A stretch of 54,866 nucleotides of DNA, from the IMG/VR virus record IMGVR_UViG_3300043425_000164, positions 1-54,866 of that record, one strand, 5' to 3'. The stretch is from a virus. The position numbers were made by a program, and so were the translations under genes. The notes below the pieces were generated by a model. The model worked only from the letters and a program-made list of their open reading frames with translations, searched no databases and was not told where the DNA came from. Within the stretch, counting starts at the first letter, position 1. Every line of letters begins with the position of its first letter. This document shows positions 39,854 to 47,887 of this stretch, in pieces.

Positions 39854-40122
39854 AAAAACTATTACTAATCATAGCGTTGCCAACAACTGTATTGGCTCAG
39901 CAGTCTACATACTTTACAGATAGGAACGGACTACCCGCAGGGCAAGCATGGAGTTATGGCAACCAAACATTCTTGAGTGACCCCGTTGGTAGACCGTTGG
40001 GCAGTGCATCAAACCTAACACCACCAGCACCGCCTGCGGCAGTGATACCACCACCTATGATGGAACTGCCACGCATTGAGCCCATTAGACCATTAGAACT
40101 ACCGCCATTGAGGATTCAATGA
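39850..40122 (+). CDS. Exported Pro-rich protein with signal peptide
   Basis: A 90-residue protein. MKKLLLIIALPTTVLAQ is a signal peptide with probable cleavage after ALA-type VLA near residue 16. The mature protein has an aromatic/Gly-rich start and a proline-rich C-terminal tail (PPAPPAAVIPPPMMELP). Overlaps both neighbours. No family recognised; a periplasmic or envelope role is likely. Confidence 0.65.
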   Translation: MKKLLLIIALPTTVLAQQSTYFTDRNGLPAGQAWSYGNQTFLSDPVGRPLGSASNLTPPAPPAAVIPPPMMELPRIEPIRPLELPPLRIQ

Positions 40123-40376
40123 GAAACCTATACGGGACTAAGTTAGCTGACGAAAATCCTTTTCCCGATCAACCCCTAGGCATTCATTGGTATTCAAGAA
40201 AATACGGAGACGAATTATGGGATGAGGGTCATGCAGTTGGTAGCATTAAGCCAGCTTTTGGTGGTGGCTGGTGGGTTAGCCCATATTGGAGAGAAGATAA
40301 TACCGACGCATTTGATACAGAGGAAGAAGCAAAAGCATACTTAGTAACTATTTACAGATTGGAATCAACAACTTAG
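40119..40376 (+). CDS. 85-residue Trp-rich protein, unknown
   Basis: Contains GIHWYSRKYGDELWDEGHAV and GGGWWVSPYWRED. Acidic with many aromatic residues; a helical end. ATG overlaps the previous stop by 4 bases. Function unknown. Confidence 0.65.
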   Translation: MRNLYGTKLADENPFPDQPLGIHWYSRKYGDELWDEGHAVGSIKPAFGGGWWVSPYWREDNTDAFDTEEEAKAYLVTIYRLESTT

Positions 40377-40384
40377 GAGAGTGT

Positions 40385-40954
40385 ATGGAACTTACTGACG
40401 AACACAAAGCACTAATAGAAAAACATAGAGAAATAAACCTAAGCTACGAATGGTGGGATGATGTCTACGAAATGTGGGCTGAGAAGTTAATTGAGAAAGG
40501 TATCGAGCCGAAAGACTTTGTATTCAGCGGCTTTTGGTCGCAAGGCGACGGGGCATCATTTACAGGTAGCCTTAACTTATTGCAGTTCTTACGAGCCCAT
40601 CACCTAGATCAAGAGTTTCCTGCGGCGACATTCTTTGCTGATGAGACTTTAACAGCCTCGCTAGTTAGAAGGTCAAGTCGTTATTCCCATGAGCATACAG
40701 TAAATATATGGCTTGATCATAACTACTACAACGACTACGACGAAGATGATTTAAGGGCTAGCGTTTATGACACCATGAACGAAGAACTTAATGATGAGTG
40801 GGCAAGATTAGAGGAAACCCTAATTGACATCTGCCGTGGGTATATGAGAGCCTTGTATTCCGACTTACAAAAAGAGTATGAGTATCTCACTAGCGACGAA
40901 GCAGTATACGAAACATTAGAAGCAAACGATTTATTAACCGAAGTAACTTACTAA
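40385..40954 (+). CDS. Acidic protein with FSGFWSQGDGASF motif
   Basis: A 189-residue, strongly acidic protein. The segment DFVFSGFWSQGDGASFTG is a motif I recall in a phage family of unknown function; the rest is helical with Tyr/Asp-rich clusters (HNYYNDYDEDD). Acidic DNA-mimic-like character could suit an anti-restriction role, but no direct evidence. GGAGAG precedes the ATG. Confidence 0.75.
   Translation: MELTDEHKALIEKHREINLSYEWWDDVYEMWAEKLIEKGIEPKDFVFSGFWSQGDGASFTGSLNLLQFLRAHHLDQEFPAATFFADETLTASLVRRSSRYSHEHTVNIWLDHNYYNDYDEDDLRASVYDTMNEELNDEWARLEETLIDICRGYMRALYSDLQKEYEYLTSDEAVYETLEANDLLTEVTY
40944..40952 (+). promoter_or_regulatory. TAACTTACT leader motif, copy 4
   Basis: Exact copy inside the last codons of the preceding gene, ending 17 bases before the ATG at 40970; AAAGGAGAG, the ribosome site, lies between. 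Confidence 0.45.
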
Positions 40955-40969
40955 CTAAAGGAGAGCATT

Positions 40970-41617
40970 ATGGCATTTGTAGGTATATCAAAACATTTCG
41001 TAGAGCGTGTCGAAGATAAGATTAATAAGATGCGTGAGGCTGAACTCAAGAGCATAGGGGAGGCTCCTACTATTTCAATCACAGATTCAGAGCCGTGGGT
41101 ACTTAGAACATTGTGGGGTGAGCACCTTCACTTACTTGAGCAGATGCCACAAGAATGGCTTACCAAAGTAGAAAACGTTCGGTTCCAAGTAAAGGTTAAT
41201 CAGCCTGATCTTAAAGAAGACGACCAGTGGTTTAGCTTTAGTACCAAAGCACCTAAGCATGTATATGTTCCTCCGAATACAGATTGGTATATGACACATA
41301 AAGTAGATTCGTCTATTCCCGAGATTGCTCCAGTCTTTGAGTATGCGACCAAGCACAAAGAAATTCATGCCCGTTGGCATAAGGTTAAACAGCAAGTCAC
41401 GGACTTCCTATATTCTTGCAAGTCAGCTAACGAAGCAGTCAAACTATGGCCCGACGTTAAGATGTATTTTGATAAGTCAGACATCGACCGCCTAGATGCT
41501 AAGACTGTGCGTAGTGGTACATCAGAGTCCGAAGCCGCCAAGAAGTTGGCAGAACTTGATACGACTAGCCTGACAAGTGCGGCAGTTATTGCTCGTATGA
41601 GTGGCGCTCAGGTATGA
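40970..41617 (+). CDS. 215-residue early protein, unknown
   Basis: A mixed alpha/beta protein with a Val/Trp-rich middle (SEPWVLRTLWGEHLHLLEQM) and C-terminal helical region (AKKLAELDTTSLTSAAVIAR). AAAGGAGAG precedes the ATG. It has its own leader motif, so is likely well expressed. I recall similar proteins in other phages without function. Confidence 0.7.
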   Translation: MAFVGISKHFVERVEDKINKMREAELKSIGEAPTISITDSEPWVLRTLWGEHLHLLEQMPQEWLTKVENVRFQVKVNQPDLKEDDQWFSFSTKAPKHVYVPPNTDWYMTHKVDSSIPEIAPVFEYATKHKEIHARWHKVKQQVTDFLYSCKSANEAVKLWPDVKMYFDKSDIDRLDAKTVRSGTSESEAAKKLAELDTTSLTSAAVIARMSGAQV

Positions 41618-41874
41618 GCGTAGCGTTCAAAGTTGCGAGTTCAGGAAGAAGACAAATGGGAACACATCCAACAAGCAGCACAAGTCCTGCGAAGTTAAAG
41701 CCCATCATCTATATCGCAGGCATGTGGCCTTTCTATCAGACAACGTTGTACTGCCTAGTTAAAGGTGAACAACGCATTCAACACTTTGGGAAAAGAGCTT
41801 TGACTGCTTATTTGGTAGAAAGAAGAATGGAAGAAGAGCATGTAATCAAAGACGAAAGGAAGCTCTGGAAATAA
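41614..41874 (+). CDS. 86-residue protein, unknown
   Basis: A basic, mixed protein (PIIYIAGMWPFYQTTLYCLV then RALTAYLVERRMEEE). Overlaps the previous gene by 4 bases and touches the next. No family seen. Confidence 0.6.
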   Translation: MSVAFKVASSGRRQMGTHPTSSTSPAKLKPIIYIAGMWPFYQTTLYCLVKGEQRIQHFGKRALTAYLVERRMEEEHVIKDERKLWK

Positions 41875-42042
41875 ATGCAATACAAATATTTAATTTACGA
41901 CGAGGAAGGTAGCCCGATGAGGTGGGTCTGCACCAAAGCCGAAGCGGAAGAAGTAGTTTCCATTCGGGAGGGGTGGAGCTTCACCTATCATCAGCCTCCT
42001 TCTGCCAAGCAACAATTTACTTTTGAGGAAGCACCATTTTGA
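41875..42042 (+). CDS. 55-residue protein, unknown
   Basis: ATG 41875 directly after the previous stop (TAAATG), TGA at 42040-42042. Begins MQYKYLIYDEEGSPMRWVCT and ends acidic/aromatic. Strand-helix pattern with a short Cys. Its stop overlaps the next TTG start. Unknown role. Confidence 0.55.
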   Translation: MQYKYLIYDEEGSPMRWVCTKAEAEEVVSIREGWSFTYHQPPSAKQQFTFEEAPF

Positions 42043-42248
42043 AAGACGACGTACAAACCCGACTAACCCGCATAGAATCACGCCTTGTTCAAATCATGCT
42101 ACACCTTGGCATGGATCCTTATAGAAAGATGTATGACGCAAATGCTAGTGAATCACATAATCCAGACCCAGCAAGTTTTAGCCTTAATACACAAAGCGGA
42201 AGCAATAAACAAGAGGATAAACAGTACATCCCTAGGTGGATTGATTAA
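42039..42248 (+). CDS. 69-residue protein, TTG start, unknown
   Basis: TTG at 42039 overlaps the preceding TGA, with GAGGAAG upstream. N-terminal helix (VQTRLTRIESRLVQIMLHLG) and a disordered Ser/Asn/Gln-rich tail. Start not certain because it is a rare codon. Confidence 0.5.
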   Translation: MKDDVQTRLTRIESRLVQIMLHLGMDPYRKMYDANASESHNPDPASFSLNTQSGSNKQEDKQYIPRWID

Positions 42249-42393
42249 CTCGTGCATCTCAATACTGGTCTTATACCTAAGGCAGCCCTCACCACGAGTG
42301 ACTTTACAACAGTTAAAGATCATAAATGAGTTGCGTTTATTTGTGGAAGCTGATAACATACACACCCCACAGGAGGAATTAAATGGCAAATAA
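42133..42393 (+). CDS. Possible overlapping small protein with TM
   Basis: An 86-residue frame in +1 relative to the previous gene, starting at ATG 42133 and ending 11 bases inside the next gene. It has a weak hydrophobic segment (LINSCISILVLYLR). It would fill the otherwise empty interval 42249-42382. No clear ribosome site, so this is tentative. Confidence 0.35.
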   Translation: MTQMLVNHIIQTQQVLALIHKAEAINKRINSTSLGGLINSCISILVLYLRQPSPRVTLQQLKIINELRLFVEADNIHTPQEELNGK

Positions 42394-42691
42394 AATGTAC
42401 CACTATGTTTTAGGCAGTCCCTTTATTGCCCAAGATGGCACACAGCATCAGGTAGTTAATTTTTCAAACTTGAATTCTTTTCAAACTGAGGCTGTGAATA
42501 ACATTAATAACCTAATTGACCACGTTAATGCATTGCATACAAAGACACAGCGTTTTGAAAAAGCAATTGCATTTGCTGACTGGGTTGCCGAGGTTTATCC
42601 CGAGATCATTGATAACTACAAGACCTCCGAACGTGTAGCCAAACGTATGGATGATGGCATTCCACAAGAAGTCTGCGAGTCAGCATCATGA
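42383..42691 (+). CDS. 102-residue helical protein, unknown
   Basis: Preceded by a strong AGGAGG ribosome site. Helical second half (EAVNNINNLIDHVNALHTKT, then FADWVAEVYPEIID). Ends 4 bases inside the next gene. Not recognised. Confidence 0.7.
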   Translation: MANKMYHYVLGSPFIAQDGTQHQVVNFSNLNSFQTEAVNNINNLIDHVNALHTKTQRFEKAIAFADWVAEVYPEIIDNYKTSERVAKRMDDGIPQEVCESAS

Positions 42692-43038
42692 GCATCGGTG
42701 ACGTAAATAGTAATGAGAAAGGCTCAGGCGCTCGTTATAACGACGACAAACCTGACTTTAGCCTTATCCCGTTATGGACTTTAGAAGACGAAGCCCGTGT
42801 ATGGGGCTACGGAGCAAAGAAATATAAAGCATGGAACTGGGCTAAGGGTATGCCTTGGAGTGTGCCTTTTGCTTGTGCAATGCGTCATTTATCGGCATGG
42901 CAACGAGGTGAGGATATTGACCCCGAATCGGGTCAGCCTCATTTAGCCCACGTCATGTGCAATATACGGATGCTTACGCTTTATGCAAAAACTTATCCCG
43001 AAGGGGATGATCGACCACCACAGGAGTTAATGAAATGA
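42688..43038 (+). CDS. dATP/dGTP diphosphohydrolase-like (MazG-related)
   Basis: A 116-residue protein of the dATP/dGTP diphosphohydrolase N-terminal family: ARYNDDKPDFSLIPLW, YGAKKYKAWNWAKGM, MRHLSAWQRGEDIDPESGQP, HLAHVMCNIRML. The conserved acidic/His residues fit the MazG-type helical fold that hydrolyses dNTPs to dNMP and pyrophosphate. It may shape the dNTP pool for the DNA polymerase 1.7 kb downstream. A related enzyme (MazZ) acts in Z-DNA phages, but no purZ-like gene is present. Confidence 0.85.
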   Translation: MSIGDVNSNEKGSGARYNDDKPDFSLIPLWTLEDEARVWGYGAKKYKAWNWAKGMPWSVPFACAMRHLSAWQRGEDIDPESGQPHLAHVMCNIRMLTLYAKTYPEGDDRPPQELMK

Positions 43039-43271
43039 GCGATATGTTTACACACATCAATAACATAGAAACATTTATTTATAGGGTCTCAGGAGCCGCT
43101 GACGTTCTTGAAGTAATGGCATCAGAATGTTCGGAAGACCCGACATCAGGAGCGTTGTGGTATTTGCGAGATACATTAAAAACACTTGTTGAGCAAGCCG
43201 AACTAAATATTGAAGAGATATATTCCATTAGCAGACAGATGCAAGAGAAACCAAAGAAAGGTAAGAAATGA
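43035..43271 (+). CDS. 78-residue helical protein, unknown
   Basis: Acidic with helices (ETFIYRVSGAADVLEVMASE; TLVEQAELNIEEIYSISR) and a Lys-rich end. Overlaps both neighbours by 4 bases. No motif. Confidence 0.65.
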   Translation: MSDMFTHINNIETFIYRVSGAADVLEVMASECSEDPTSGALWYLRDTLKTLVEQAELNIEEIYSISRQMQEKPKKGKK

Positions 43272-43480
43272 TTTCAATTAGAAAATGCAAAGAACATCCT
43301 GACGGATCAGCAACTTGCGAATTTACATTTGGTAAAGAAGACCATCAAGTAATTCTTCGCCATGGTTTAGTAGCTTTGCTGACATTAGGAGCAGATATGT
43401 ACAAGCCAGTTCTTGATAAACCTGCAAAGAAAGTAGCCAAAAAGGTTGTAAAGAAAGTGGCTAAGAAGAAAACGAAGTGA
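43268..43480 (+). CDS. 70-residue protein with Lys-rich tail
   Basis: N-terminal beta-rich part (CKEHPDGSATCEFTFGKE) and a tail of Lys/Val/Ala repeats (KKVAKKVVKKVAKKKTK), a histone-like character. Unknown; could bind nucleic acid. Confidence 0.65.
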   Translation: MISIRKCKEHPDGSATCEFTFGKEDHQVILRHGLVALLTLGADMYKPVLDKPAKKVAKKVVKKVAKKKTK

Positions 43481-43722
43481 GACAGACCAAGTGGGGCTCG
43501 TTCATCGAAGCCTGTATCAATGTGTTAATTGGCTTTGTAATCAACTACATAGCTAACTTAATCATATTGCCACTATTCGGGTTACATGTAACGTTACTTG
43601 AGAACTTGTATATAGGTCTGCTATATACGGTGATTTCAGTAGCACGTAGTTACATTGTGCGTCGGTGGTTTGATGAACGAATCCACAAAGCTGCGTTAAA
43701 ATTAGCGAAAGAAACAAAGTGA
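43477..43722 (+). CDS. Small two-TM membrane protein (DUF7220-like)
   Basis: GTG at 43477 overlaps the previous stop (GTGA). 81 residues with hydrophobic segments near 12-35 and 45-60 (CINVLIGFVINYIANLIILP; LYIGLLYTVISVARSY), and a basic C-terminus containing RRWFDERIH. I recall this short family in phages (DUF7220). Role unknown. Confidence 0.7.
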   Translation: MRQTKWGSFIEACINVLIGFVINYIANLIILPLFGLHVTLLENLYIGLLYTVISVARSYIVRRWFDERIHKAALKLAKETK

Positions 43723-43934
43723 ACTACATCAAATGGTCAGGAACGATTCTTTGTTTGGCAGGCATTGGGCTTACGAGCTTCAATATTTACCCGATAAACA
43801 TTTTCCTCAGTTTGATTGGTAGTGCTTTATGGACTTACGCAGGCTATAAGCAAGACGATATTCCTTTGTTCTTAGTGGAACTGGTAGCAGTTCTTTTTTA
43901 TTTGGCAGGCGCATTTACTTGGGTATATAAATGA
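43719..43934 (+). CDS. Small two/three-TM membrane protein
   Basis: GTG start overlapping the previous stop. 71 residues, nearly all hydrophobic (GTILCLAGIGLTSFNIYPI; FLSLIGSALWTYAGY; PLFLVELVAVLFYLAGAF). Could be a holin-like or superinfection protein; no evidence for either. Confidence 0.65.
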   Translation: MNYIKWSGTILCLAGIGLTSFNIYPINIFLSLIGSALWTYAGYKQDDIPLFLVELVAVLFYLAGAFTWVYK

Positions 43935-44134
43935 AGGATTACGCAGAACACGCATTAGCAATCAAAAGATTAGAAAAAGAAATTCATAATTTAGTATTAA
44001 GACGTAAATATAAAGAAGCAGAAGCGCTGGCAGGCGAGTTATTAGTAGATGCAAGACAACTGTGGATTTGGTTAATCCACGCACAGGAGAATGACCATGA
44101 GTTTAACAACATCAACGGCAATAGGAACGGGTAA
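43931..44134 (+). CDS. 67-residue helical protein, unknown
   Basis: Charged helical protein (YAEHALAIKRLEKEIHNLVL; YKEAEALAGELLVDARQLW). Overlaps neighbours on both sides. No motif. Confidence 0.65.
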   Translation: MKDYAEHALAIKRLEKEIHNLVLRRKYKEAEALAGELLVDARQLWIWLIHAQENDHEFNNINGNRNG

Positions 44135-44348
44135 CGTAGTTCTTGGGACACCCCTTACAAGTGCGACATTACACTATCCCCAAACAGAAAACTATTACGG
44201 GCACAGACGCAATCACAGTTTTAACTGTAATCAAGTAGAGAACGGTTGGGTTCTTACTTATAACGACAAGCATTATGTGTTCGAAAACGCATCAGATATG
44301 GTTGCGAGGATGAACGCTTTGCTCGTAGAAAGTGCATTATCCAAATGA
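44097..44348 (+). CDS. 83-residue protein, unknown
   Basis: Ser/Thr-rich start (MSLTTSTAIGTGNVVLGTPL), then NHSFNCNQVENGWVLTYNDK and a C-terminal helix. I chose ATG 44097 because AGGAG sits 7 bases upstream. It overlaps the next gene by 4 bases. No function recognised. Confidence 0.65.
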   Translation: MSLTTSTAIGTGNVVLGTPLTSATLHYPQTENYYGHRRNHSFNCNQVENGWVLTYNDKHYVFENASDMVARMNALLVESALSK

Positions 44349-44743
44349 AAAAAGATTACACTTTTTGGGCTACTAATGATTGGTTTGGAGAGTATTACTA
44401 CGGATTTTGCCCCAGCGTAAAAGCATGGCAAAGAACTTTTAAGAACATCCAGCAAGGCAATAGCGGCATTCCGCCATACCCGTCAAATCAAGCCTGTACT
44501 TATAGCTTTGATAGTCGTAATTACAACGTAAAAGGGCCTTGTTCCTTAGTTACCATTACTGGTGATGAGAATCGTAGCCCCACACAAGTAGCAGGTTTGT
44601 TAGTTCACGAGGCAGTTCACATTAAACAGTTAATCCTTCGAGATGCTGGGGAAGACAATGTCGGGGATGAGACTGAAGCATATCTAGTACAACGGATTGC
44701 TCAGGATTTAATGGTTTGGTACACACAGTCGAGGGTAGTATGA
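44345..44743 (+). CDS. Putative metallopeptidase-like protein (HEAVH)
   Basis: A 132-residue protein. HEAVH at 88-92, with a downstream GDETEAY (near 107-113) that could supply the third zinc ligand, makes a gluzincin-like arrangement. The N-terminal half is Trp/Tyr-rich and has Cys residues. Directly before the DNA polymerase (ATGA overlap). Target unknown. Confidence 0.7.
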   Translation: MKKDYTFWATNDWFGEYYYGFCPSVKAWQRTFKNIQQGNSGIPPYPSNQACTYSFDSRNYNVKGPCSLVTITGDENRSPTQVAGLLVHEAVHIKQLILRDAGEDNVGDETEAYLVQRIAQDLMVWYTQSRVV

Positions 44744-46650
44744 GCAGAATAGTTACGTTGGATATGGAAACTTACTACGACAAAGACTATAGCCTCAAGA
44801 AATTAACCACCGAGTCTTATATAAGAGATGAGCGGTTTGAGGTTATCGGTGTCGCAGTTAAGGTAGATGATTACCCCGTGGACTGGTTTAGCGGATCCAT
44901 GGAAGAGACTAAACAATGGCTAAGCGCCTTATCTTGGCAGGACTATTACCTGCTATGTCATAACACGGCATTTGACGGGGCGATTCTTAACTGGCACTTC
45001 GGAATCAAACCCAAGTTCTACTTAGACACCTTATCCATGTCTCGCCCAATTACAGGACTATCAGTCGGTGGCTCCCTGGCAGCGCTAGCTGAGTTCTACA
45101 ACATCGGCAAAAAAGGTAAGGAAGTTATTAATGCACTTGGTAAGAGGCGCGTTGACTTCACGAGTGTTGACTTAGAGCAGTACGGTAACTACTGTAAAAA
45201 TGATACACAGCTTACTTATCAGCTATTTAATATCCTCAAGAACGACATCCCTAAAAAAGAGTTATATATCATTGACTTAATGGTTCGGATGTTTACTGAC
45301 CCCGTATTAGAACTGGATGAAGGTAAGTTAGAAACTCATCTAATTAACGTACAAAAGAAAAAAGAACTCCTTATGGATCGGTTGTTTAGTGCTAATCAAG
45401 ATATTGCTGTGGACATGATTGAGCAACGACTAGAAGGAGCAACTAAAGAAGAGATTGTTCGAAAAATGCTCATGAGCAATCCACAATTTGCAGAAGTATT
45501 AAAGAAACTAAATGTAGAACCACCGACAAAGATTAGTGCACGCACAGGAAAGGAAGCATATGCGTTTGGAAAGACGGATCAAGCATTCAAAGCGTTACTC
45601 GATCATGAAGATGAACGAGTACAAGCCGTCGTGTCAGCTAGGCTTGGAATCAAGAGCACTTTGGAAGAAACTAGAACGGCTTCGTTTATTGGAATCTCGC
45701 AAAGGGGGCCACTTCCCATCATGCTTAATTACTATGGGGCGCACACGGGTCGTGCATCAGGGGGAGATAAAATCAATTTACAAAATCTCCCACGGGGAGG
45801 TGAACTACGTAAAAGTATTAAATCACCCAAGGGGCACTTACTTGTGGCATCAGATTCGGCGCAAATCGAAGCCCGAGTGGTTGCTTGGCTGGCGGGAGAA
45901 ACGTCGCTTGTCGAAGACTTTAGAAAGAACGTAGATATTTATTCTAAATTTGCATCGGAGGTATATGGTTACTCTGTTCAAAAGGAAACGCATCCGACAG
46001 AACGCTTCGTCGGTAAAACCTGCATTTTGGGTCTCGGCTATGGCATGGGTGCGGAAAAATTTAAGGGCACTCTCAAAATAGGTGTTGCTGGTATATCGGT
46101 AGACTTACCGCTTTCAGAAGCCCAGCGAGTTGTAAAACTCTATCGGGACTCATACCCCTACATTGCTAAGCTATGGAAACAAGGTCAAGAAGCACTTGAG
46201 TCCATGATCGCAGGGCATGAGTATGAATTGGGAGAGGCTATAAAACTTAAATGTACGGGTAATAAGATATGGCTACCCAACGGTATGTTTATTAACTACC
46301 CGAATCTCCGTAAGTCAGGCAATGAATTCTTATATGATTCCCGTTATGGCCCAAACAAAATCTATGGTGGTAAGGTAATTGAGAATGTCGTGCAGGCTTT
46401 GGCTCGTATCGTGGTGTTCGATCAAATGGCTAAAATTGACCAAGAGTTTAGGAAACTTGACACCCCTACAAAACGACATAAAGTTTGCTTAACTGTGCAT
46501 GACGAGATTGTTGCAGTCGTACCCAAAAACTATGTAGAAGAAGCGGTACATTTCATGGGTAAGATTATGTTGCAGACACCATCGTGGTGTAGTGATTTGC
46601 CTGTATCGTTTGAAGCTGATTCGGGTGAGAGCTATGGGGATTGCAAATAA
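44740..46650 (+). CDS. DNA polymerase, family A, with 3'-5' exonuclease
   Basis: A 636-residue replicative polymerase. Exonuclease: DMETYYDKDYSLKK near residue 6 (Exo I), CHNTAFDGAIL (Exo II) and YCKNDTQLTYQL (Exo III). Polymerase: DSAQIEARVVAW starting near residue 372 (motif A), KTCILGLGYGMGAEKF (motif B) and CLTVHDEIVAV near 583 (motif C). I chose ATG 44740, which overlaps the previous stop as ATGA, with GAGGGT upstream. No 5'-3' exonuclease domain. Confidence 0.95.
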   Translation: MSRIVTLDMETYYDKDYSLKKLTTESYIRDERFEVIGVAVKVDDYPVDWFSGSMEETKQWLSALSWQDYYLLCHNTAFDGAILNWHFGIKPKFYLDTLSMSRPITGLSVGGSLAALAEFYNIGKKGKEVINALGKRRVDFTSVDLEQYGNYCKNDTQLTYQLFNILKNDIPKKELYIIDLMVRMFTDPVLELDEGKLETHLINVQKKKELLMDRLFSANQDIAVDMIEQRLEGATKEEIVRKMLMSNPQFAEVLKKLNVEPPTKISARTGKEAYAFGKTDQAFKALLDHEDERVQAVVSARLGIKSTLEETRTASFIGISQRGPLPIMLNYYGAHTGRASGGDKINLQNLPRGGELRKSIKSPKGHLLVASDSAQIEARVVAWLAGETSLVEDFRKNVDIYSKFASEVYGYSVQKETHPTERFVGKTCILGLGYGMGAEKFKGTLKIGVAGISVDLPLSEAQRVVKLYRDSYPYIAKLWKQGQEALESMIAGHEYELGEAIKLKCTGNKIWLPNGMFINYPNLRKSGNEFLYDSRYGPNKIYGGKVIENVVQALARIVVFDQMAKIDQEFRKLDTPTKRHKVCLTVHDEIVAVVPKNYVEEAVHFMGKIMLQTPSWCSDLPVSFEADSGESYGDCK

Positions 46651-46715
46651 TGAAAATAGGAGTAATATAGACACACCACGAAATGCAGTTTGTGGTGATA
46701 CTCATTGGAGAAAAT

Positions 46716-47369
46716 ATGGCACTTCCATCAGCATGGACATTCTCAGGCTTAGAAAAGTTTGAGACTTGCCCTAGACAGTTCTACCATGTCAGGGTTAAAC
46801 GAGATATAAAAGAGCCCCCTACCGAAGCAACAAAATGGGGTGAACGAGTGCATCAGGCACTAGAACTTAGAGTTACGCAAGGGTTTAAGTTACCTGAAGG
46901 CATGGAGCAGTGGGAAGGTTTAGCGGCTAAGTTAGCTGAAGTACCCGGCAAGAAGTTAGCTGAGTACAAGCTAGCCGTGAATGACAGTTTTGAAGCCTGC
47001 GAGTGGACTGAGGCATGGAGCCGTGGTATCGCAGACTTGATAATTGTTGCAGGTAAAAAAGCAATTAACTTAGATTACAAAACAGGAAAACGTAAACCAA
47101 CCGAGCAGTTAGCGTTGTATGCAGGTTATACGTTTGCTCATTTTCCTGAAGTAGAAGAAGTTGAGACGGGGTTTGTTTGGCTCAAGGACAAAAAGATTGA
47201 CAAAGAAAAGTTCACACGAGAAGACATACCCAAGATATGGCAGGAGTTTTTACCACGGGTGATTAAATTAGAGTCAGCATATGAGCGGGATTCTTGGCCT
47301 TGCAAACCGTCAGGTTTATGTAAAGGCTGGTGTCCTGTAAAGACTTGCGATTATTACAAAGACAAGTGA
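46716..47369 (+). CDS. Cas4/RecB-type PD-(D/E)XK exonuclease
   Basis: A 217-residue protein. N-terminal FSGLEKFETCPRQFYHV (first Cys), catalytic-like GIADLIIV, then NLDYKTGK (D-x-K), a middle helical part, and three Cys at the end (CKPSGLCKGWCPVKTC), a possible Fe-S ligand set as in Cas4/AddB. It should act as an exonuclease in recombination or DNA processing. I chose ATG 46716 with GGAG upstream rather than the longer frame. Confidence 0.85.
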   Translation: MALPSAWTFSGLEKFETCPRQFYHVRVKRDIKEPPTEATKWGERVHQALELRVTQGFKLPEGMEQWEGLAAKLAEVPGKKLAEYKLAVNDSFEACEWTEAWSRGIADLIIVAGKKAINLDYKTGKRKPTEQLALYAGYTFAHFPEVEEVETGFVWLKDKKIDKEKFTREDIPKIWQEFLPRVIKLESAYERDSWPCKPSGLCKGWCPVKTCDYYKDK

Positions 47370-47373
47370 TACT

Positions 47374-47709
47374 ATGGCACAGACCCCTGAAGGTAAAGTA
47401 AAAGACGCAATTAAGAAGGTCTTAGATACACACGGGTTTTGGCGGGCTGGAACTAAAAAGCCTGACCAAGTAGAAGGATGGTATTACATGCCAGTATCCA
47501 ACGGCATGGGAGTTCATGGAATTCCTGATTTTGTATGTTGTTGGAAAGGTAAGTTCTTCTGCATTGAGGCAAAGGCTTCGGGAGGCACAACAACGGCAAA
47601 TCAAGACGCAAGGCATGATGAAATTCGTGCGGCTAAAGGATGGGTGTTAGTTGTTAATAATAAAGAAGTATTAGAGGAGTTTTTAGAAAATGCCCGACAT
47701 AGTAGATAA
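47374..47709 (+). CDS. VRR-NUC nuclease
   Basis: A 111-residue VRR-NUC type nuclease. The core is GVHGIPDFVCCWKGKFFCIE followed by AKA (PD-ExK) and an RHDEIRAAKGWVLVV helix-strand. In phages these cut branched DNA or resolve replication intermediates. It follows the Cas4-like gene at a 4-base gap. Confidence 0.9.
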   Translation: MAQTPEGKVKDAIKKVLDTHGFWRAGTKKPDQVEGWYYMPVSNGMGVHGIPDFVCCWKGKFFCIEAKASGGTTTANQDARHDEIRAAKGWVLVVNNKEVLEEFLENARHSR

Positions 47710-47887
47710 GGCAAACGATTTAGTATCGCTAAGTGAAGAACTTGCTTTGCGAGAAATTCGTTCCATGAAACCCGAAGCCGTGTACACAGGCGAATGCTTG
47801 TTATGCGGTGAGGAACTTGAGCCACCAAAAAGATGGTGCGATGCGGATCATCGTGACCGTTGGGAACTTGAAAGGAAACGCAAATGA
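47690..47887 (+). CDS. Zinc-binding protein with CxxCG motif
   Basis: A 65-residue protein: acidic helix, then CLLCGEELEPPKRWCDADH and RDRWELERK. Three Cys and a His form a small zinc finger seen in other phage proteins. Overlaps VRR-NUC by 20 bases and the next gene by 4. Role unknown, perhaps linked to the nucleases. Confidence 0.75.
   Translation: MPDIVDKANDLVSLSEELALREIRSMKPEAVYTGECLLCGEELEPPKRWCDADHRDRWELERKRK

Noticed and set aside
42688-46650. Z-genome (2-aminoadenine) system
   Set aside because: Only the MazZ-related family and a family A polymerase are present; no PurZ- or DatZ-like gene was seen.
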